This document shows positions 42,922-62,287 of a stretch of DNA of 64,000 nt, in pieces. Position 1 is the first letter of the stretch. Every line of letters starts with the position of its first letter. A program made the position numbers and the translations under genes. The notes beneath the pieces were generated by a model that was not told where the DNA came from, searched no databases, and worked only from the letters and a program-made list of their open reading frames with translations. This DNA is from Litoditis marina (Eukaryota; Nematoda; Chromadorea; Rhabditida; Rhabditidae): NCBI GenBank assembly GCA_964036275.1, contig OZ038434.1:11869759-11933758 (forward strand). Reading direction: 5' to 3'.

Positions 42922-45900
42922 TTAGTGCACCGAGGTCTGTTTATGTGCTAAATACAAGAAGAGTATACTAGATAGTGCGGAAATCAGGAAGATGACATCG
43001 AACCAGCGATGATAGAAGTTGAACTGCAGATCTCCCAGCACTTCCGTTATTATTGTCCTAAAACATCAGTTGATCACAGCATAGTTAGTAACTTAAGAAA
43101 ACTATATGAACCTGCGCAACCGTAACTTTTGTTTGTCACCTCTGTAAAAAAGACGATTTACTCCGATTTTCGACATTCGGACCGCGCAAATAAAGGTGCG
43201 CCAGTGCGATGTGGATTAATTTGAAGAAAAAAACGAAGATTTACCTGTATTGATGTGGCATATTCATTCGCATTAATAGCACACTCGATACGAAATACAT
43301 GCCCTGTAAAAATGAATACACTTTACTCTTACTTTCACGCAGGCTGTCAATAACACAATATGAAACACGTTGAGTCGTAACGCGCAGTAAACTTGTGTGA
43401 AATTAAGGATGCAACAAAATGCATTTATATTCAAGTTTGCGAAGAAATCCAACGTACCATAATCTGGGCCAATAATAGTACGATGATATTAGAGGACTTG
43501 CTGCTGGAAATAGCGAGGAAGAACTTTGTCAACGTTATGAGCAGTCCTCGTATGGAAGTGACAGCAATCACTCCCACCAACAAGAAGGAAATATGTTGAG
43601 ACCAGAAGCGAACCTTCAACAGAACAATTATACTAACATACCAAAGTTGTATCGTGCAGGTAAAATGTATCATTGTAAGACTTTCTCGATCAGACATATT
43701 TTTAGGAACTGTATTGCATTTCTAAACACCGACAAGAATTTAGAGTTGAAAGTATGAAAATAGGTTTGGATGAATCTCTGTGAAAACTAACAGAAAATTT
43801 TCCCTAAATCTGCTGTGTTTGTAGTTTGATTACGGTGCGTTTTACACAAAAATTACTGTGATTGAAGATCAAACTACAACTTTGATTTGGTCGTCCTCTA
43901 TAAATCATATGACTAGTGGCTCAAGCATAGAAAACACACTGTTTAACAAAATGCGAACACCTCACATCTAATTGTATGCCCATCCAATTCACTCCTATTT
44001 CGATTCCCTTCGTGACGGGATCCACTTTTCCGACACGATCGAATACAATGTTTATCGTGCAGATGAATATCTTCCACATACAGTATATTGAGAAGAAGTG
44101 GCCAAGTACGTTGAAGTACTTTCCCATCCACGTCTTGCTGTACTCTATTCTATCCTAAAAAACACGTTATAAGTAGTTATGCCAAATATCACTGGTATAT
44201 CGATCAAGCACTTTCTAACTGTTACCAGGTTATAGAAATGGTCTGCGTAATTTTTGGATTAATATATAAATTTTGACTTTTACTAAATTATAAACTTGAG
44301 TCATGAATACGATCATTGGTAGCTGAATTTTCAGAGTTCAACTTCAAGTTGTCACCGTACAATCAAGCAAGAACAAACCTTCATGTTTCTCAGTTCCACT
44401 ACTTCCATGAAAAGATGCCGACTCAACTCTTCCAATGGTACAATCTCGCTATTCAATTGCCTGGAAAAGATTTATAGAAGCTCTTGAACAATCAGCTTAA
44501 TGAAATTATCCATAACCACATGTATAGAGTGGAGGCTGGCAGTAACCCAACAAGACAGCTCTAAGCTAAGCTCAAAACCTTTCAATCACATGCATTCTTT
44601 CAAACGTCGTGTTATTCAAATATTATATTCAAAACTTGGGTTAATCGAAACGTTAATTCTCACCTTATCTGCTCATTTAGTGACGCGCCAGTAGTTGCAC
44701 TCGATACAGTACCCCAAATACGATGGAGCAAGCCACCATGCTCTTCCTTTCCTGAAATGACGAAAACTCATGTACAAAGAGTAGAGGAATGGGATCTTCG
44801 ATAAAGTTTTAGAAACATATGGAATTGTTACAATTGTTGTCTAGAAACAATCTTAAACAATGGGAAAATCTTTACTAACTATTTCAAAAACTGACCTCTG
44901 GAAAATGCACTCTGGGCGAGTTCCCTCTCAAACTGGGCCACACGTCGTTTCTTCGATGCAATCATTTCCATCGTTTGCATGAGTTTTCGTTCCATTTGTG
45001 GAATGGTTTGCTGATCTACCTGTGGATACAAAAATTGAACAAAAGTACTAACACAAGGCCAATCCGAATAAATATGTTCACTATACGCAGCCAACTGTCG
45101 CTCTGATATAAACTTTTCACCCGTTTCTCATTTTAAACCCATTGAAAACTTCGCAGCGAATAATAACAAAAATATAATTGAGAACTGAATCTAGAGCTAA
45201 GCTGATTCACACTATTAACTCTGCTCGTTTTACCACTAATTTTATCCAAAAGCAATAACGTTTACCCATCGTTTACCACCAATTTCCTAAAACGACTTCA
45301 AGCTATGTGAAAGACTTCAACTTTAAAAAACAACAATCCTCACCTTTCTTGTGAATATGGTCATACACGTGTATGGAGCGTTGACTGCTCCGAAACCGGA
45401 TAGAACAGCCATGACGGTTACACCAATCACGCCCACTCGTGAAATCGCCTGCTCTATTGTGAAGATGCCTGAAATCTTCAATAATGCACTAGGATCTAGG
45501 TGAATGACAATTGCTCTAAAAAGGAGCATCTTCAACAATGCACTATGAGCTAATTAAGTGACAAATACTTGCAAACGTTTTTCTTCTCCCGTTCTACTGA
45601 AATCTATGAGAAAATTATCTTTTACCATCCACGGCGTTCAGACTAGCTAGGGTAATAATTCATAAAAACCAAATTGCTCTATCTGAAAAGAATACAACCC
45701 TATGAACAGTGGGCTGGCAACAATTCAACTGTTTGTGTAGGCTGGTAGCAGCCACCATATATGAAAACATATCAATTCCATCACATTTTTTGGTCTGACC
45801 GAAATGTTGATCGAAATTGAGTTCACAGAAGGCAGAAACGTACCGTGTTTCGCACTGAGAATCGGGAACGGATCACCCAACTTCCAGAAGAAATAGATGA

Positions 45901-47329
45901 AGACACACCAGGAGATCCCCGTAAATGGCATCAAAAAGGCTGGTCGGACTGGAAAATAGCATTATTGACTAACTAAAAAAATATCTATACTGATAAATTG
46001 GCTGAATTACCAGAGAAGTTCAAAAAGGGGTTTTGAGGATATGTTTGACCGGGAAACGGTTACCTCCAGTCGGACCCTACGGCCCCCTAAATATAATGGT
46101 TATCGAACGACAAACATTTCGAGATGTACATCGAACAAGCTATGTACAACCTACAAAAACTTAATGTTTTCTCTTAATTGCTTACCATAAACAAAGAGTT
46201 CTAAAATAAAAATGAAATAATCAACTCACGAAAAGTAATACTCTTCCATAGCGTATACGCAACATACAAGGGTAATGCGACGATCAGCGTGAATAGAATG
46301 GCAGAAAGACACAACTTCCACGACATGAAACGGGATCTGAAAATCGGAGTAGAAAGTAGAAACAATAAATACATCTGGCATTCTAATATACCGTTTCTTA
46401 TGATTAGTGTAATGCTGACATTGATATCTCAAACGTTATCCTTTTTCAAGTTCATGCTAAAATTAAATAAATACATCTCCCTACTTGTCTTTTGGTGTCG
46501 AATCATACGTGTTTATGCATAACTTGACCTACCGCGAATCCATCACATCCATGATTTCGAAAATAATCAGTTCGAACATTGTACAGGATAAAGCAAACGT
46601 ACATGAGAATACCAACTGAACAATTCTGAAAAGGAATTCGATTTAATTCCACCTGTCTTCATTGAACGAGAGCGCAAAGTACAGTAATTCAGGAAAGACG
46701 ACACATGATTTACAGGTTCGTTGTATCTTTAAAAACATTGAAGTTACCCTAATTAAATGACTAAATTATCTATGTCAGTTTTTTCATGGAAAATAGCTGA
46801 AAGGTGGCTGTCTAGACAAAATTATAGTTATAGACAGCTGGGTGAAGTGGTAAAAGTGAACACCAACCTGTTATGAACTTCGTAATTCTTGAATAACTGC
46901 TTCATGAAAAAGAGCCAACCACAAACAAAGAAAATAACCTAAACAGATCACATTTATCGTTGCACTTCCTGGACACAAAACATGATGGCTCAAGGGTTCA
47001 AGTGTCAATTTAGAGAGCCGGCTGGTCCGAGAATATCGGTTCCATTTGTTTCGATAAACACGATAAAGAAATTCAGCTCTGGGATTAAAATAGTATTGCG
47101 CTATAGAAGCTAAAAATTATGGAAGTGATGAGATGCTGACAGCCTCAGACAGTCTGCGTCTCTCTGACTACTATGCTTTCTCATCGAGAATTAGCCAGTC
47201 TACTACAAACATTATTTGCCAATTTGCTAGGAATTCTCTGAGACTATAGCGTAGACGTTTCTTTTGTTTTCATAATAACAAGAAGTTTACCTGGGAGGAT
47301 AGCATGACACATGCATCCCAGCCATCCAT
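42922..47329 (-). CDS. GPR89: Golgi pH regulator (GPHR / GPR89)
   Basis: Multi-pass membrane protein of the Golgi/ER that supports anion flow and Golgi acidification. Fourteen minus-strand exons: 47329-47291, 46938-46868, 46625-46533, 46336-46230, 45948-45844, 45468-45344, 45019-44896, 44751-44664, 44460-44379, 44154-43966, 43613-43458, 43303-43245, 43141-43112 and 43057-42922. They give 467 residues, or 457 without the 30-nt exon 43141-43112; human is 455. Marks: [49 protein letters not shown], a charged coiled-coil loop ([19 protein letters not shown]), [39 protein letters not shown] and a C-terminal [20 protein letters not shown]. The small exon adds GDKQK.. between YR and TIITEVLG, a join that is direct in the human protein. 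The stop is 270 bp from that of convergent DHDDS. Confidence 0.95.
43812..43880. repeat. MITE-like family M2 copy
   Basis: The ends GCTGTGTTTGTAGTTTGAT and GATCAAACTACAAC are inverted. It lies in a GPR89 intron (between exons 43966 and 43613). A matching left end, GCTGTGTTTGTAGTTTGATT, is seen at about 63845. Confidence 0.6.
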
Positions 47330-47338
47330 GATTGGTTA

Positions 47339-48277
47339 CTAGAAACGTATAGGTGAAAACAGAATATTTTTCGGCAAATTCTTCGTGAAAGAAATTTAAC
47401 TGAAAATATTACAGCATCTTAGAACAAATACTTCAGTTTCCAGTTAACTGCAGATTGTGAATTCTACCAGGTAGGGAACAGGTATACAATTAACCGTAGT
47501 GGTAATATGAAGAACACTGATATTTCAATATTTTTATCGATCTATGTACACAACCCAGCACCATAAATCCTCAATTAAATACATGAACAGTGGAAATAAT
47601 AGAAAATGCTCAAATTTCGATAAAACTAACATATAAAACGAGGAACCACAAAGTATCACAACCCTCTGAGAGCTGAAAGTGAAATCACCAGAACAGGCAA
47701 TAAAGTATTAATGAACTTCTATGAAATCAAAATTAAGTGATGTTGATTATCAAATCTTCAAGGCCACATCTTTTTGTAGAGGACTTAATGCTGAATATGC
47801 GTTTACTGGTGTATTATGTAAAAAAAACTATATGGTAAATTCGGATGTAAATGTGAAAAATAATCTGTACTGGAAAAACCCATAAATGTGGCCGCGAGTA
47901 TACAAAATAACATGCAATGACCTAATAAAAAAGCATCGTGAGCTAGGTAAAACAATCACATCGTGAAACTTATTCAAAACTGAATGCATTTTCGTATAGA
48001 TACATACACATATAATTTTCCCTTTCAAACTAAATTTCCCATCTTGTCTGTCGAGCAATGTATTATTCCCATGATAATGTTCAAATAACCTGAAATTTCT
48101 AAACAGATCTGCCCTATTTTGATGATACAATAATAAAGCTCAACAGATTTTAATCGCAAAACGTGTTCATTTTTGGGAAATAGTCAGTGGCCACCCTTTA
48201 CTAACGTGTGAGTGTAACATCGCTGACATTTAGATTGAAAGAGAATAATGTAATCAGATTACTATAACTCGTTGTTC
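47339..48277. other. Spacer between MGRN1 and GPR89
   Basis: About 940 bp between the MGRN1 stop and the GPR89 start, both on the minus strand. AT-rich, no gene or repeat recognised. The open frame at 47828-48130 has no splice or family support. Confidence 0.5.
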
Positions 48278-51200
48278 TCAATCATCTTCTTCTAACGTTG
48301 GATTATTGTGTCCACCACTCTCCTTTTCTAATAAATGATTGCTCGATTGACCACTGCCCGGCTGGAGATTTTGTCGTCGAATCGGCTGCACAGAAGCCTC
48401 TTCCGACTCCGTCTGAAAAAAGATAAACGTCAATATTCCAAGCATGCATGCGCTATTCAATAATTCTATGATAGCGTCCGCTAGTTACCCAATAACAAAA
48501 ACTGGGATAAAATCGATTAAACATGTAGGAACACCCTCCCCAAGTTCCTAAATATGCCTCTTTTTGTCCACAGTACCGTCTAAAATAAGGAAATCACCGC
48601 GATACATCCAGATGAATTATGGTATTCGCCATATTAGTACTTCCTCTTTTTTCGGTGCAACAATAAGAAACCATCAGGAAGATCTAACCTCTTCGCCAGG
48701 GGTACTGTAATCCTCAACCGGACTTGGACTCCGCGACGAAACGTTGGATAGAACTGGGGTTTCGTCGTGCGCCACAACCTAAAGAACCAAAATTACAGCT
48801 GAGGTTACCAGCTGAGATTATTATTATGAGCAACTCAGGAAAGAGGGGTATGTTAAAAAGCAGGACTATTATGTGGACCAATCCCGTGTCAGCGGTCCTT
48901 TAAACTGCAATTAAAAAATGTACTGAAGTTTAAAGGACTGAAGCATTGGGATTGGACCACATAATCGTCCTTCCAGCTCCTAATACGCACTGTCGTGACC
49001 CCACGACGGAGTTACTGTTGGTTGACAATTTGGTCCCAATTTCTTCGAAACTGGGCGAGAAATAGAAGTGATTATGGTGTAGCGAGCTCCTCAAGTCTGT
49101 GATAGGCAAACTGGTGAATGAGGTACCTGAGGCACATGAGCTCGCGTCACCTAGTGTTTCGACTAGCTTGAATGAAATGAATGAATTGGAATTCTAGTAC
49201 GCAGAGCAAAAAGATTAGTATTCGCTCACCACAACTTCCTTCGGTATATACCGTTTCATCTCGATTCCATCCGAGGATTCCACGAAAGCTTCTTCATCCG
49301 AGGACTGAGATATGTAAATTTTCGAATTTATCGATATTCTGTCTTAGGTGGGATAGGGTCGGTTTGAGTGTTTCAGCAGTTAAACATTCCCTCCGAAAAG
49401 AAAGCAAGCAGTAATGGGTCACCCGCGGTAAAACCTAGACTTGTTTGAAAACTAACAGGTTCCCCTTACCCAGTTAAGGATCCCCCGGTCAGTTAACCGT
49501 GGCATCGCACATATGTATTCTGTATGAAAATGATACAATTTCTATTGTATTGCATATTGGCTCAAGAAAAAAAACACTAAAGTTGACTATGTTTTATAGG
49601 ACATAGATAGAGAAAAATAGAATTTTCGTTCGTGATTTAACACGGGTCTTCCCAAATTAGTATTGCATAACGCGTTCGAATAACCATGCTCGCATATCGA
49701 TTGTTTTTCTAAAGTATAAAAACCCAACTCCCACCTCTTGTGCTATCACCCGACTCAGGGATCTTGAATGAGTCTTCTTGACGACTGTCACCTGTTGGTC
49801 CCCCTCTTCAACTTCGTTGATAACTTCTCCCCGTTCTAGTGTGAACTGGTGGTTCAGAGGACCATTCAGACCTTCCACTAGAGTTACAGTTTCGTATCTG
49901 GAATGGTAATGGTGCCAAATTTATGGGAGAAACTACTCGAATGAAGCACTTTGTAGACAATTACATGATCACACAACTGTACTTTGTGATTTTTCTATAT
50001 TTCGAGTTTAGTGGGCCCACCCTAACGTTTTCACTGGTCGATTAAGTAAAACGTCTCGGATCATCTCTTCATGGTAAGCTTTTCATTGAATAATTTCGTA
50101 GCGCGAACCGTTTAACCAAACAATAAGATTACTAGTGAATTAGTGTAGAACCATTGCGTAACCACTGGGTTTGTTACCCGCGTGTTTCTTCTAAAGAGCT
50201 GTTGAAACGAGAAAGTGATTCCTAGACTATTGATTAACTGGTGAATCGGAACAAGGTTATTCAGTTAACAATTTGGTTCCTAATCATACACCAGTAAAGT
50301 TGTCCAAACAGTCAGAAAAATTCGAAAAACGAACTACTTTTTAGCCAAAAAGAAGAAAATCGGTCTACTTTTGATTGAAAATTATGAATTTTCACGTGTT
50401 TACACCTGGAAACGGACTATTTGCTGTCGCTTAGTCAGAGTTTACTGGTGTTTGTTCCTAATACCCCGGTTTTTTTTTTATGAAACCGGTTCCTTTTCAT
50501 TTCGGTACCCACCCTTGGCTCCTCGTTTGTCGTCTTCCTCTCAAATGAATCAGTGCACGGAACGGTGAGCGACAGATAGGACAGTTGTTCAACTGGAACA
50601 GAATGTTGAAATTACTTATCACAACGAAACGTGAATATGGTAATGTTTGTGACACATAAAATACTACTTCGTTATATACCAATGCTCTTGTTTTCCACTT
50701 TTTTCACTGCACATATAACGGAAGATGGAGAACATGCCCTTGTGAAAATAGAACATTCTCTCACGAAAACTCTGGCAAAACTTGGAAGTACGTAGAAAAA
50801 AAGTCCAACCTTATATCTGAGTGTATCTGCGCAGTTGTTACATATACACAAGTGTCGACAGGGCAGGATTACTGTATCTCTGACGTCACTCATACAAATG
50901 ATACACTCGAGACCTCCCTCGTCGCCCAGATCATTCGACTGCTCCTTATTTTCGATACCGAAAATTTCCTGGAAGTGGTACAAAATGAGAGCTGAAACTG
51001 ACTATATTGAATTAAAACTTTCATTCTTATTATATTATTTACTGGTTCAGATAATTTTGCCACAGCTACGCTTTACTTTGACGATATATGGTGATATTGT
51101 CTGATTGATGAAAAATGCACCAAAATAAAGCCAATTTCAGGTTACCAAACAGCAAACTACTCTGCTAACATTAGAGAGAATAATTGGACCGACACAAAAC

Positions 51201-54200
51201 AGTTAGCCCAATGGCCTGAAACTATAGCGCCACCTACCTGAAGAAGATAAACGACTCCATCACAGGCGATCTTCTGTCGCAGCGGCTTCAACACCACCAT
51301 GGTTCCAGCGTCACTGGCAGGCTGGAAGAAGGAAAACTTCGAATGAAGCGATGAAAACTTCATCTTGCTCAAATTCAGTTGGTTTTTATTTTTTTCCTGT
51401 TTCATATATGTATCTCACATACCTGCATGTAAATAAATCAATCAATCACGGTGATCTACAAGTCACCAGTGTTTTTTCCGCTAATATGACTATATCTACT
51501 CTATCCCTGATACATATCTTCAATGGCCGTGAAACATGATAGCAAGTTAGGAAATACAGAAAGTGTCAAACTCAGTAGACACTGTAAAAGGAATACCTCA
51601 AACAATACTGAGCAAGGTCAAATTCTATTTAGTGATTCAATTGTTTTTGTAATAGACACATACCTTTTAATTATTTCAATTCATCATATGAAACCACTTT
51701 GGTTGATCATATGTACACTATTTGCAACGAAAAATCATTCCCTGTCTCGTAAACTTGTCTGAATAATACCGTAAAAACATCCATAAAAGGTCTCGACAAT
51801 GTTTTCCATTTCATCCATTTATCTTATCACACGCTTCATTTGCTTAATAAATTCATTCATTCATATTACTTTCTGGGAAGTTGTTACACTCTAGTGTGTG
51901 TCGTAAATGATAAGAGTAATTCGAGAGACTAACCTCTATGCTGCACATTGTGGTTTGTGTTTGAATTCCCTCCACCCCGTCTGTCTGCAACATTATGACC
52001 AACGGAAAGTAGTGGCCGCCCGAATAATGCAACTGCAAATATGGTTATTCGGATAACAATCATAAGAATCCACCACGGATACCTATAATTGGACAGCTTG
52101 CTGTTCGTGTCTCGTAAGCAGACCTATTTCGTATTCTTTCCACAAATTTCTTCTCTTCCAAGCCGATTCGGTACATTGTTGAACAGAAAGCTTTGAACTT
52201 TTTGTGGATGCTTGAAAGCGCGGGTTGTTTCATTCTATTTCATTTGAGTGTCTTAGGCCCGGTTCATACTTCCTAAGCGGGTGTTCTATGCCCGCGTTAA
52301 TAGTGCAGAAAACATGCTTCGCAAGCGTAAAAAGTATAAACCGGGTCAGCAATCAAAGGTATTACTTTTAATGGACAGGGACTAACGAATGATCAGAATA
52401 GTATCGAGATCATGGTTCCTGCTCGCGGTTTTCAAACTGAGGAGAATTCAGTGTTTGACCATTGTGCCGAGACACACAACGTTCTAATAAAATGACTTCG
52501 TTTTCGCATTTAAATACGTGAAAATGCTTGATTTTGCCCTGAAAAACGACAAACCTTCCTTATTCTAACTTTTTTTCGCTGGGTGTTCGGATAATTTCTC
52601 ATTTGTTAGTGGGTTCAAAGTTTAGATTTTAGAGACTGCACTCTCAATCGTTCGTTAACGTGTGAAAATGTTGTGAAAACCAACGTACGTCATCCAGATC
52701 CCATTCAGATACATCGAACGTGTAGTTATTGAAGGTCTGGTCACATCCCATGTCGAAGTGGTACTGTTCCGACTGCACTTTCTTTTTGTTTCGATAGGCA
52801 AAACTGTAAGATAGGAGTTTTAATTATTCTGCATAGGTTGAAATTCAAAGAAGAGAGGACGCAACAGACTGACGCAGTTTTGTTCCGAACGTTGAGTATG
52901 TATTTCTACTGTTGAGCATGATAATACAGAACTACAACTATAGAAAAACGAAGTTCATGAATGGAAGAGAAGATAAACACAGAAATAGTATGATGAAGTC
53001 GCTGTGTGGTGACATTATGGAATGGATTGCGTTGAGTTCTATCCTAAATTATAAGGGATACTTATAGGAAAACAACCCACTGTATCTCTCCATCCTGATA
53101 GAATTCGCGTGCGTTGAAGTGAATCTGGACAAAACAAGAGCATTCTGAATCTAGTGTGAACTCCAACTGGAACATATTGGGCGCATAGTTTCCTTCTTCG
53201 TCTTTCACCCTGTAATACAAATGGAACAGTGAAAAATGATATCAACAATAGTGATATGATAGCAATTGGATGAGGCAAGGTGAGAACTCATACAACAACT
53301 TTTCTCGAATTTTCGACAACTAATATCTTAACATGATACAATTGACATATGTTTAAAAAAAAATACAAATATCCGACAACCAGAAACATACTAATCTACA
53401 ATATAACTTGACGTAAGCTTCCAAGACTGCAGAAAGTGACAATTATAATTTTTCATCATTATTCCCTGAATCACTTACTCAAGAAACAAAGTAAATAGGT
53501 AATGAACTAATACGGTTGAAAATTATAAATATATTACTTACCGCACAAATTTTACCGACTCCTTTCGAATATTGACCAATAGGTTCAGAGGATGAACTTC
53601 GTTACTTCCAAGAGGAGATGCATAGGGAAACTGAAAAGAATAAATGTATAATGTATATATGATGGTTCCCCTCAAAATCGTCACAAAGACGAATCCATGC
53701 CAACTCTCCAATCAAGAACCGGGATCATTGCAAACCGAACCACAAACTAGTCACTAGAAGAACTAAATCACAAAGTTAGAAGTTAGAACCTTAGAGCGCT
53801 ACTTCTAACAGCCTGGCTCTGGAGTAAACGGTTTAAACTATACCGCAAACTGAATCACTCTTATTCAATCTCAAATCCACTCTAGCTCAAGTGGCTCGTG
53901 TGTGGTTTGGTTCGTTCCGGAAAGGACACAAAATCACCTTACCGAATATTTCCACTTCCAGTTTCCAGTTCGGGTTCCTATTATGCGAATAGGTGTTCGG
54001 GTCAATTGGCTTGAATTTATACAGCAGAATTACGAGAACGTAAAGATTGGAAGAAAACAAACAGTACCGGTACAGCCCTGCTTCCCAGCAGGTCTAGATC
54101 AGAATTTTCTCCAAATAAAAATGCTTCAGGCTTTGCCAGATCGAATCGACCACCGCACATTAAAAAATGTGATCCAAAGTACGATCCTGAATAGTTTTAT

Positions 54201-54579
54201 GAAACTAATAGTTTAACTAGAAAGAGAATAACAGGAAACTCATTTAATTTTGAATAGTATCGATTGAGACTGCGAAAAAATACACACACTTCGAAGAATT
54301 CTTGTTCAATAATGAAAATTCTAGAAAAATGTTCCCCGCCCTCACGAATCTCACGTGGACGTTTCCATGGGTAATAACCTACTACTTATCAACGTGATCG
54401 CAAAGCGAAATGGAGTGTAAGGGAAAGTTAAAACAGTTATGTATTGTAAAACTGATAACCAACATACCTGCTGCACTGGGAAAAGACAACTGCTGCTCTG
54501 GATCTTCCCCATTATTCACAGTGGCGGGCCGTTCTTGTCGTTGCCATAGTCCGTTTATACGACTGGCTACCTGACCCAT
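48278..54579 (-). CDS. MGRN1: RING E3 ubiquitin ligase, mahogunin type (MGRN1/RNF157)
   Basis: Thirteen minus-strand exons: 54579-54468, 54186-54068, 53630-53542, 53209-53081, 52803-52689, 52032-51934, 51321-51238, 50968-50810, 50592-50513, 49897-49735, 49304-49230, 48778-48689 and 48412-48278. They give 482 residues with matching phases. The start MGQVASR fits N-myristoylation. The N-terminal domain has SYFGSHFLMCGGRFD, LFGENSDLDLLGS and NLLVNIRKESVKFVR. The RING (residues about 265-325) has ECIICM, LPCRHLCICNNCADTLRYK and NNCPICRSPFRALI, giving a C3HC4 set with both zinc sites complete. The acidic, serine-rich C-terminal tail is poorly conserved, and no PSAP motif (the TSG101-binding site of human MGRN1) is seen. 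It probably ubiquitinates endosomal or membrane cargo. Whether it is the MGRN1 or RNF157 branch cannot be decided; one gene usually stands for both in invertebrates. The acceptor is 16 nt before the ATG. Confidence 0.93.
48862..48972. repeat. MITE-like family M1, copy 3
   Basis: It starts AGGACTATTATGTGGACCAA, has TTTAAACTGCAATTAAAAAA in the middle and ends GGACCACATAATCGTCCTT. A full-length copy in an intron of MGRN1. Confidence 0.8.
49478..49510. repeat. GGTGCGATACC-type repeat, inverted copy
   Basis: GGATCCCCCGGTCAGTTAAC, then CGTGGCATCGCAC, is the complement of the repeat at 15859. It lies in an MGRN1 intron. Confidence 0.45.
51390..51438 (+). repeat. Retroposon-like 3' tail
   Basis: TTCCTGTTTCATATATGTAT, then CTCACATACCTGCATGTAAA and TAAATCAATCAATCA, match the tail at 480-545. 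It is antisense within an MGRN1 intron. Confidence 0.4.
52255..52347. repeat. Small inverted-repeat element in MGRN1 intron
   Basis: The ends GGCCCGGTTCATACTT and AAGTATAAACCGGGTC are inverted complements. Inside, GCGGGTGTTC and further GC-rich words are partly self-complementary. MITE-like, about 93 bp. Confidence 0.55.
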
Positions 54580-54595
54580 TCGACCCTCAATGAGC

Positions 54596-55562
54596 CTGAA
54601 TGAGAAAATATAGAGGAAACGAGTCAACCTCAACAATAAGAATGCAAACAAACAAGGAGAACGGTTTTATCTCTAACAACAAAAACTAACACGATTTTGC
54701 TACGAAATGAACTGATCATATAGTCTCCTGGTGTTGTAAACTTGCCATGATTGGCTGACCAAGAGTTAAACAACAACTTAGACTGTCATTCATTCATTCA
54801 TAAACTGCATAGAAACTAAATAAGATCACACAAGAGTAGTATGCGTTCATATAGAATTAAAAACAAGTTCATGTAAAACGATCCCGATTCGATGCAGAAT
54901 ACACAGCCTCCAAGATACAGAGAAGAGCAACAATGTAATTGAGACTAAAATTGAGGGATACTCGAAAAGATAGAACAACGAAATGTCGGGGAAAAAACTT
55001 ATAAAATAAATAATAAATAAAATAAGCTGTCAGCAAAATGTTACATTTACCGTACGAGATCGCCAAATGACGCATGTCAAAACCGTGTAGTAACTTCGTC
55101 GGAACGCAGTCTGTTGCAATTTATCAAATTGCGCGGCTTGTTTCCTTATCATTAGAGAGAAAGAAAGAAATTCTCTCATCGATGATCCATCATCATTTTT
55201 TAATTCTCTCATGTTTTATATCCTTCATTATGATTTGGTTTCTTCAAGTTTTCAATTTGTTTCTCGCTATTCCTTCGGATACAACTGTATTTTCTGTCTA
55301 GTTCCTCAACTGGGGGTGTTAATTGACTGTTTAGAAAGCAAATTCAAAAATTTGATCAATCCGTTACCAATGTTTTTCCTATCATTCCAAAATAAGGCCT
55401 CAATTGATGTATCAGTCACTATGCTCATGGATGTTTTGTTTTTGCTCCTTGAAATATTGTTTTTTTTTCTGTTTTTCAAAGTGAAAAACTGTTATCAGTG
55501 AAACTCATGCTGTTGAGAGGATCGATATCACCCGTAAACAAAGCAGTGGTCTGATTTACTTA
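54596..55562. other. Divergent promoter region of MGRN1 and ECHS1
   Basis: About 970 bp between head-to-head genes. Long A/T-rich frames on the plus strand (55211-55501) lack coding character. No repeat was recognised and no core promoter element could be assigned. Confidence 0.5.
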
Positions 55563-55577
55563 CAGAGTCGTGCCATA

Positions 55578-61541
<5,964 letters not shown>

Positions 61542-61884
61542 ATTATAAGTATACATATCCATATATGACATTAGTTTGTAGTTTCTTAGACTTTTCTTGG
61601 TTTTACGGTTATTAGATTGAAGGTGCATATTTATTGTTCATTGTAATAAATTCTTTACATAACTGTTTTTCGTGTTGGAAACGAAATGAAACGTGACTGT
61701 ATGGTTAAAGTAAATATCATTTGCCTGTGATTCTCTTCTCTCAATCTCAGCTTTGAAATGAACTTACAGAAATATTTGCCGGATCCAGTTTGAAAATCAG
61801 CCAATTCCATCCACAATTTGTGTTAACCGTTCGCCTACCGTGACCAGTTTTAGCACATGTTCCCATTTCTTCCCATTTCTCGGT

Positions 61885-62081
61885 ACCAGAAATAAGTCAT
61901 TCAAAATAAAAAGTCATTAAAGTAAAAGTCATTCAAAAGTAAAAGTCATTTTCACTTTTTCAGGATTTAAAAATTTTCAGAAACTTTATTTTTGATTCTC
62001 AACTGTTTCTGTACGTAATGACTTTTACTTTCGAATGACTTTTACTCTAATGACTTTTAATTTCGAATGACTTATTCTGGT
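61885..62081. repeat. Foldback repeat of AAAAGTCATT words
   Basis: ACCAGAAATAAGTCATTC at the left and GAATGACTTATTCTGGT at the right are inverted. AAAAGTCATT recurs four times in the left arm and AATGACTTTTA about three times in the right arm. MITE-like. Confidence 0.6.
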
Positions 62082-62165
62082 TGCCCCATTTCTCTGCAAC
62101 GAAAAACTGGAAGTTTTCACTGAAACTGATTTCAAGTGCCGCTATTAGGGTTTGAGCAAGTTATA

Positions 62166-62245
62166 ATTGTAGTTTGATCTCGATATGCGTTATAGTTTAC
62201 TAACTTTGACCCAAAGGAGATCAAGAGATCAAACTACAAACACAG
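62166..62245. repeat. MITE-like family M2 copy
   Basis: The ends ATTGTAGTTTGATCTCG and GAGATCAAACTACAAACACAG are inverted over about 80 bp. Confidence 0.6.
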
Positions 62246-62287
62246 CGGGATAGGTCGGAATGCAGCGCTGACCGTTTCACTTAAAGA

